Source: an uncultured Clostridia bacterium
Lineage (GTDB): Bacteria; Bacillota; Clostridia; Lachnospirales; Lachnospiraceae
Assembly: GCA_937888895.1 (NCBI GenBank)
Contig: CALASV010000284.1
Span: 1 to 9,350 of the forward strand
Reading direction: 5' to 3'
DNA length: 9,350 bases
Below, one piece after another: positions 5,415-9,350 of the stretch. The notes under the pieces are model-generated. The model was not told where the DNA came from and ran no database searches. It worked only from the letters and a program-made list of their open reading frames with translations. Within the stretch, counting starts at the first letter, position 1. The number at the start of each line of letters is the position of its first letter. A program made the translations under genes and the position numbers.

Positions 5415-8400
5415 ATGCGAAAGGACATCCAAAAAGTAACAGCATGGTTATTGTTATCAGGACTAGTTGTGAATTCTTCAGAAATGGTAGCATTAGCAAA
5501 TGATAGTATAATAACTAAAACAAATCCATTAGTAACATCAAAGAAAGATGTTACACAAACTGTTCTTTATTTGACTGCTGATATGGTATCAAAAGATGGT
5601 ACAATCGTAGTAGAAGAAGGAGAATGGAAGAAACTTGTAATTCCAAAAGAGTTACAAGTAAAGAAAGTTACATTAAAAAATATTTCTGTTCAAGAATTAG
5701 AAATTGAAAGTGGTACAGATTGTATTTTTGATGTGAAAGAAAGTGCAATAGGTAATGTTTCTGTAGTTGTTCCACAAATAGCAGAAATGGGGCAGAAAGA
5801 AATTAAGGAATTGTTAGCAAACGGAAAAACTTCTACAGAAGTAGCTGAATTATATCGTGATTATCAAAAAGAAAAAGCAAAATTAGAATCTTTAATTCCA
5901 ACGATTGTAACAGATGAGGGAACAGCAATTACTACCATGCAAATTTCTGCAAATGTTAAATTAAATTTATCGAAGAATAATGTAGGTAGTATTGTAGTAG
6001 AATCTGTAGGTAATCAAAATAAAATGAAAGTAGAGATTGCTAATTATACAGGTAGTGTTTCTGTAAAGCAAGAAAAAGAAGAAAAGCAAGGTAGAAATTT
6101 ATTAAATCTTATAGTAACAGATTCTATTTTGACAAAGTTAGATATGAATAGTACAGGTGGAGGTACTTGTTACATTAAGGAAAAAGGAACTTCTCAAGTA
6201 GAAACAGTAGCAGTAACAGGTAATCCTAGAGTGAATTTTAATATTCCTGTAGAAAAAGTAACTGTTACAAAACAGGCAGAAAAGGCGTTTATTAAATTAT
6301 ATAATGAGACAAAAGAAGTAGTAGTAGAAGGCAAAAAGACAGAAATTATGTTATCTTCTTCTGCAACAGTAGAAAATGCAGTAGTAAGTGGTGATAATGT
6401 AAAAATTTATGGATATGGTAAGTTAAATGAAGCAGAAATTACAGGAAATGGAGCAAATGTATCTACAGCAGGTACTCAAGTAGAAGGACAAAATGATAAA
6501 ACAGTACCTTCTAATGTAATTACTTCTGCACCAACAAAAAAACCAAGTATGCCAACAGCAACACCAACGCAGAAACCAAGCACACCAACGCCAACACCAA
6601 CGCAGAAACCAAGTACGCCAACGCCAACACCGAATATACCAACAATACCAACACCAGCACCGGGTGATACAGAAATAGCTACACCGGGAGCATTAGTAAC
6701 ACCAACACCACAGGTAACAGTAAGTCCAAGTCCAACAATAACACCAGAAGGAACAGTAACACCAAGTCCAACAGTAACACCAAGTCCAACAGTAACACCA
6801 GAAGGAACAGTAAGCCCAAGTCCAACGGTGACACCAGAAGTGACGGTAACACCAAATCCAACACAAACACCATATGATTTAGGTGGAATTACAATTACTT
6901 TGTTAGAACAAGATGTCTATGCAGATTTAGGATCTAACTATAAAAAATATATTGAAGATAAATATAATGTTGTTCTTAAATTTGCAAATATTTCTACAGA
7001 TGATATAACAAATGAACTCATTTCTTCTTATGAATCGGGAAGTCCTATTGCAGATGTTATTCTTGCAAGGATTGATTCGATTGATACTTATGAAGCGAAT
7101 GATATGTTATACGATATGACAGAAGCATTTGCTCACGATAATTCTTTTAATCCAAATGCCTATTTAACATGGTGTGGTAAAAAACTAGGGATTGCTCAAT
7201 TAGGTAGTGGTGTAGATGGTCTTTTTTACAATAAAACATGGCTGAAAGAGTTAGGAATGGAATATACTCCTGCTGAAATGTTTGATATTGGTATGTGGGA
7301 CTATGATAGTTTTTATGAATATTTAAAACAATTAAAATCTAAAATGGGAGAAGAAGAATATCCTTTATTTATATCTCCTGAGTATTGGACACGTTGGGCA
7401 ACACATGCGAATGGTGTGAAAGTTTGGAAAGAGAATGGGGACTTAGCTTATATGGATGAAGAATTTCTTGAAACGATGGAATTTCTTCAAAAATTAGTAG
7501 AAGAAGGTTTAGTGCCTATTCCAGAGTATTTTGAATTGAGTGATAGGTATGATAATGATTCATATGTTTCGGATTTTTATAGGGGTAATACAGTACTTAT
7601 TTCTCATGGATATACTTGGAATGCAGAACAAGGTTATTATGATTTTGAACTTGGATATGTTCCATATCCATGGGGTTCTAATGTAAGTTTAGATGAGAAT
7701 TTAGTTGGTATAAATGGTGCTTATAAAACATTAGATTCTAATTATATGTCTACTAATGATGCTTGGAGATGTGTAGCTTTTATAAAAGGTATTGAAGAAA
7801 AAGCAGACCCAATAGCTGTTATGACTATGGTAACAGAATTATTACACTGGGAATCTGTTAAAAAAGATTATGTAGTAGAAAAAGATGATATTGCTTGTAA
7901 TTGGTTAGGAGATAGTATTGATAAAGAGTTATATATTTTTAATTGTAGTAGACAGGCAAATGAATTTTATTCCTCTATTGCAAAGTCAGAAAATGATTTT
8001 TATTCTGATAAAGTAATTTCTACTTCTTTTGATAAAGCAATTTATGAAAAGAAAGATATTCTTTCGGAATGTGCAACTTATTATGAAACAGATATACAAA
8101 ATATGAAAAAAGCAGGTTATACACCTTCTACATCAGGAACAGTAGCATTAGAAGATTATTTTTCCTATTATGAAAACGAAGAAGGTACGATAACAATTGA
8201 TGGACTTTCTCGAAGAGGAAAAAGTAAAAAAGTACTTACTGTTCCAGAAAAAATTGATGGAAAGGCAGTAACACATATTGGAGAAAATGCATTTGAGAGA
8301 GCTAGTTTACAAGAAATAGTATTACCAGATTCTATTATAGAAATAGGGAATGAGGCATTTTATCAATCTGATTTACAAAAAATAGAGTTATCAGATTCTA

Positions 8401-8660
8401 TTGTAGCAATAGGTAATGATGCATTTTATAATACTGACTTGACAGAAATAGAATTGCCAGATTCTTTACAAAGTTTAGGTTATCGTGTATTTTATGGAAC
8501 AGAAATTACAGAACTTACTTTACCGGCTGGATTTATGAGTGTTGTAACTTTTGGTGGTGGTGATTATGATAGTAGAGATATCTCTTTTGAACTTTTTGGT
8601 ATGGATAAATTACAAGCCATTTATGTAGAAGAAGGAAATATAAAGTTACTTACAAAATAG
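5415..8660 (+). CDS. Secreted mosaic protein: beta-rich domain, Pro/Thr linker, family-1 solute-binding domain, LRR_5 repeats
   Basis: The 1081-residue product begins with a signal peptide (MRKDIQKVTAWLLLSGLVVN...ALA, cleavage probably after A28). There is no lipobox cysteine, so it is not a lipoprotein. Residues about 29-364 are an unrecognised Val/Lys/Glu-rich region with short strand-like segments, possibly a beta-solenoid. Residues about 365-486 are a Pro/Thr-rich linker built from tandem repeats. Residues about 490-905 resemble an extracellular solute-binding protein of the sugar type (ITLLEQDVYADLG, SPIADVILARID, and the hallmark DGLFYNKTWLKELGM at 601-615). Residues about 923-1072 hold BspA-like LRR_5 units of roughly 22 residues (LQEIVLPDSIIEIGNEAFYQ, LQKIELSDSIVAIGNDAFYN, LTEIELPDSLQSLGYRVFYG). 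No ABC permease or ATPase is nearby, so capture or adhesion at the cell surface is more likely than ordinary transport. No wall anchor is visible. The C-terminus departs from the LRR pattern just after AIYVEEGN and may be truncated. Confidence 0.85.
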   Translation: MRKDIQKVTAWLLLSGLVVNSSEMVALANDSIITKTNPLVTSKKDVTQTVLYLTADMVSKDGTIVVEEGEWKKLVIPKELQVKKVTLKNISVQELEIESGTDCIFDVKESAIGNVSVVVPQIAEMGQKEIKELLANGKTSTEVAELYRDYQKEKAKLESLIPTIVTDEGTAITTMQISANVKLNLSKNNVGSIVVESVGNQNKMKVEIANYTGSVSVKQEKEEKQGRNLLNLIVTDSILTKLDMNSTGGGTCYIKEKGTSQVETVAVTGNPRVNFNIPVEKVTVTKQAEKAFIKLYNETKEVVVEGKKTEIMLSSSATVENAVVSGDNVKIYGYGKLNEAEITGNGANVSTAGTQVEGQNDKTVPSNVITSAPTKKPSMPTATPTQKPSTPTPTPTQKPSTPTPTPNIPTIPTPAPGDTEIATPGALVTPTPQVTVSPSPTITPEGTVTPSPTVTPSPTVTPEGTVSPSPTVTPEVTVTPNPTQTPYDLGGITITLLEQDVYADLGSNYKKYIEDKYNVVLKFANISTDDITNELISSYESGSPIADVILARIDSIDTYEANDMLYDMTEAFAHDNSFNPNAYLTWCGKKLGIAQLGSGVDGLFYNKTWLKELGMEYTPAEMFDIGMWDYDSFYEYLKQLKSKMGEEEYPLFISPEYWTRWATHANGVKVWKENGDLAYMDEEFLETMEFLQKLVEEGLVPIPEYFELSDRYDNDSYVSDFYRGNTVLISHGYTWNAEQGYYDFELGYVPYPWGSNVSLDENLVGINGAYKTLDSNYMSTNDAWRCVAFIKGIEEKADPIAVMTMVTELLHWESVKKDYVVEKDDIACNWLGDSIDKELYIFNCSRQANEFYSSIAKSENDFYSDKVISTSFDKAIYEKKDILSECATYYETDIQNMKKAGYTPSTSGTVALEDYFSYYENEEGTITIDGLSRRGKSKKVLTVPEKIDGKAVTHIGENAFERASLQEIVLPDSIIEIGNEAFYQSDLQKIELSDSIVAIGNDAFYNTDLTEIELPDSLQSLGYRVFYGTEITELTLPAGFMSVVTFGGGDYDSRDISFELFGMDKLQAIYVEEGNIKLLTK
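6528..6626 (+). repeat. Three tandem 33-bp repeats encoding an 11-residue Pro/Thr unit
   Basis: Copies begin at 6528, 6561 and 6594 and encode APTKKPSMPTA, TPTQKPSTPTP and TPTQKPSTPTP. The last two are nearly identical at DNA level. They lie in the flexible linker between the N-terminal region and the solute-binding domain. Because the unit is a multiple of three, copy-number changes would lengthen or shorten the linker without breaking the frame. Confidence 0.9.
6703..6870 (+). repeat. Degenerate 18-bp repeats encoding TVTPSP-type units
   Basis: The second half of the linker is built from units such as TVTPSP and TVTPEG (PTVTPSPTVTPEGTVSPSP and similar), with the DNA unit ACAGTAACACCAAGTCCA recurring with small changes. 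It continues the Pro/Thr linker with a different repeat from the 33-bp array just upstream. The reverse strand here is open only because of the repetition and does not code. Confidence 0.85.
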
Positions 8661-8662
8661 AC

Positions 8663-9130
8663 ATGGAAAAAATAAGTGATTCGGATATCTTGGAATTATT
8701 TAATGTAATGAACAAAGCAGAGTGGCATACATTTCAGATTTTAACAAAAAGAGCAGACCGGTTGGTTGAATTATCAAAGAAAATCAGGTGGACAGATAAT
8801 ATATGGATGGGGGTATCCATCGAAGATAACAAATCTCTTAATAGGTGTGAAAAAGTTAAAAAAACTGGTGCAAGAATTAAGTTTGTTTCTGCAGAGCCGT
8901 TATTGGAGTCAATAGTAGATATAAATCTAGAGGGTATTGATTGGCTTATAGTAGGCGGTGAATCTGGGCCGAGAAGTCGCCCTATGGAAGCGAAATGGGT
9001 TAGAGAACTGAAAGAAAAAGCCGCTGAAAATGGAACCGCTTTTTTCTTTAAACAGTGGGGAGGAGTTAGAAAGAAAAAAGCAGGGAATCTGCTTGATGGA
9101 AAGGAATACAAAGAGTATCCTAATGTTTAA
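8663..9130 (+). pseudogene. DUF5131 (phage Gp37/Gp68-like) protein, N-terminally truncated
   Basis: The 155 codons match the C-terminal two thirds of the DUF5131 family. Landmarks are ISDSDILELFNVMNKA (4-19), HTFQILTKRADRL (22-34), WMGVSIED (48-55), RIKFVSAEPLLE (71-82), DWLIVGGESGPRSRPM (93-108) and FFFKQWGG (127-134). Intact members are about 240 residues or more. They start with EWTD..WNP.TGC and a cysteine cluster, then an NSMSDLFH segment; all of this is missing. The frame upstream of the ATG does not restore it, and no Shine-Dalgarno precedes 8663. It is therefore a headless fragment, probably untranslated or inactive. The family is common in phages and mobile elements and its biochemical role is not settled. 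Its GC content is visibly higher than that of the gene before it. Confidence 0.8.
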
Positions 9131-9196
9131 TAATAACGAAATAGAGAGCATAGTTATAATGCTAAAATCTCCAATCCCTGCCCTTTACATACCGAC

Positions 9197-9226
9197 AAGT
9201 CGGACCATTAGCCGGTCCGGCTTTTT
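9197..9226 (+). terminator. Rho-independent terminator after the DUF5131 fragment
   Basis: AAGTCGGACC (9197-9206) pairs with GGTCCGGCTT (9214-9223) across a 7-nt loop, giving 10 pairs with one G-T wobble. A run of five Ts (9222-9226) follows. It lies 67 nt after the DUF5131 stop. The reverse orientation lacks a T-run, so it serves the plus strand. Confidence 0.8.
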
Positions 9227-9228
9227 AA

Positions 9229-9350
9229 TTACAGTTGTTTCATTCTCAGCCCGCCCAACTCAAGCACTGCTTGATAAAACATTTGCATATTCAAGTCTTG
9301 TATGCTGTAATTATGGCAGGGGTCGGGGTATATTAAAGTTGCAGGGAAGA
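9229..9350 (-). CDS. C-terminal end of an unidentified minus-strand ORF (partial)
   Basis: From the window edge the minus strand is open for 39 codons to a TAA at 9231-9229. It reads FPATLIYPDPCHNYSIQDLN and then MQMFYQAVLELGGLRMKQL. The amino acid mix is protein-like and the frame converges on the DUF5131 fragment across a terminator, which fits a real gene end. It is too short to assign, and chance is possible. I do not recognise the family. Confidence 0.35.
   Translation of the reverse strand, partial: FPATLIYPDPCHNYSIQDLNMQMFYQAVLELGGLRMKQL

Noticed and set aside
6679..6873. Minus-strand ORF rich in Leu/Val opposite the linker
   Set aside because: It is the reverse reading of the Pro/Thr repeat DNA, where repetition keeps stops out.
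8734..9151. Minus-strand ORFs opposite the DUF5131 fragment
   Set aside because: They are antisense to a recognisable conserved family and show no family signature or ribosome binding site.
8638..9350. Mobile element boundary at the right-hand join
   Set aside because: No transposase, integrase, terminal inverted repeats or target duplication can be seen. DUF5131 alone is not sufficient evidence of an element.

Overview
The window looks like low-GC Firmicutes DNA, probably a clostridial anaerobe of the Lachnospiraceae type. The clues are AT-rich genes, strong AGGAGG-type ribosome binding sites, near-consensus sigma-A promoters (TTGACA-N17-TATAAT), a NiaR-type NAD repressor, and a secreted protein with Pro/Thr-rich linkers and BspA-like leucine-rich repeats. 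The assignment rests on style and gene content, not on a phylogenetic marker.

Layout: (1) Positions 1-1110, minus strand, hold the 5' part of a DUF21/CBS (hemolysin/CorC-type) membrane protein gene. At about position 225 it switches in frame to GC-richer sequence resembling the C-terminal end of a sugar-type solute-binding protein. (2) Positions 1265-4830, minus strand, hold a complete de novo NAD operon, nadA-nadB-nadC-niaR. It starts from a perfect consensus promoter (4868-4896) and ends at a good intrinsic terminator (1218-1258). NadB makes iminoaspartate, NadA condenses it with DHAP to quinolinate, NadC makes nicotinate mononucleotide, and NiaR is the nicotinate-responsive repressor. (3) Positions 4897-5414 are a long divergent intergenic region with a (ACAG)10 microsatellite and a long hairpin (5198-5249) with a GGAA tetraloop and a T-run. 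(4) Positions 5415-8660, plus strand, encode a 1081-residue secreted mosaic protein: signal peptide, unrecognised beta-rich N-terminal domain, Pro/Thr repeat linker, family-1 solute-binding domain and LRR_5 repeats. (5) Positions 8663-9130 are the C-terminal two thirds of a DUF5131 (phage Gp37/Gp68-like) protein without its Cys-rich N-terminus, followed by a terminator and the tail end of an unidentified minus-strand ORF.

Both ends of the AT-rich core (about 225-8660) break a gene: DUF21 on the left, and the LRR and DUF5131 genes on the right. Base composition shifts at both. This is either a mosaic made by recombination or an assembly chimera, and the sequence alone cannot decide. The most biologically interesting part is the secreted binding-protein/LRR fusion, which has no ABC permease genes beside it and a tetranucleotide repeat plus a terminator-like hairpin in front of it. 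Together these suggest a surface protein with switchable or attenuated expression.
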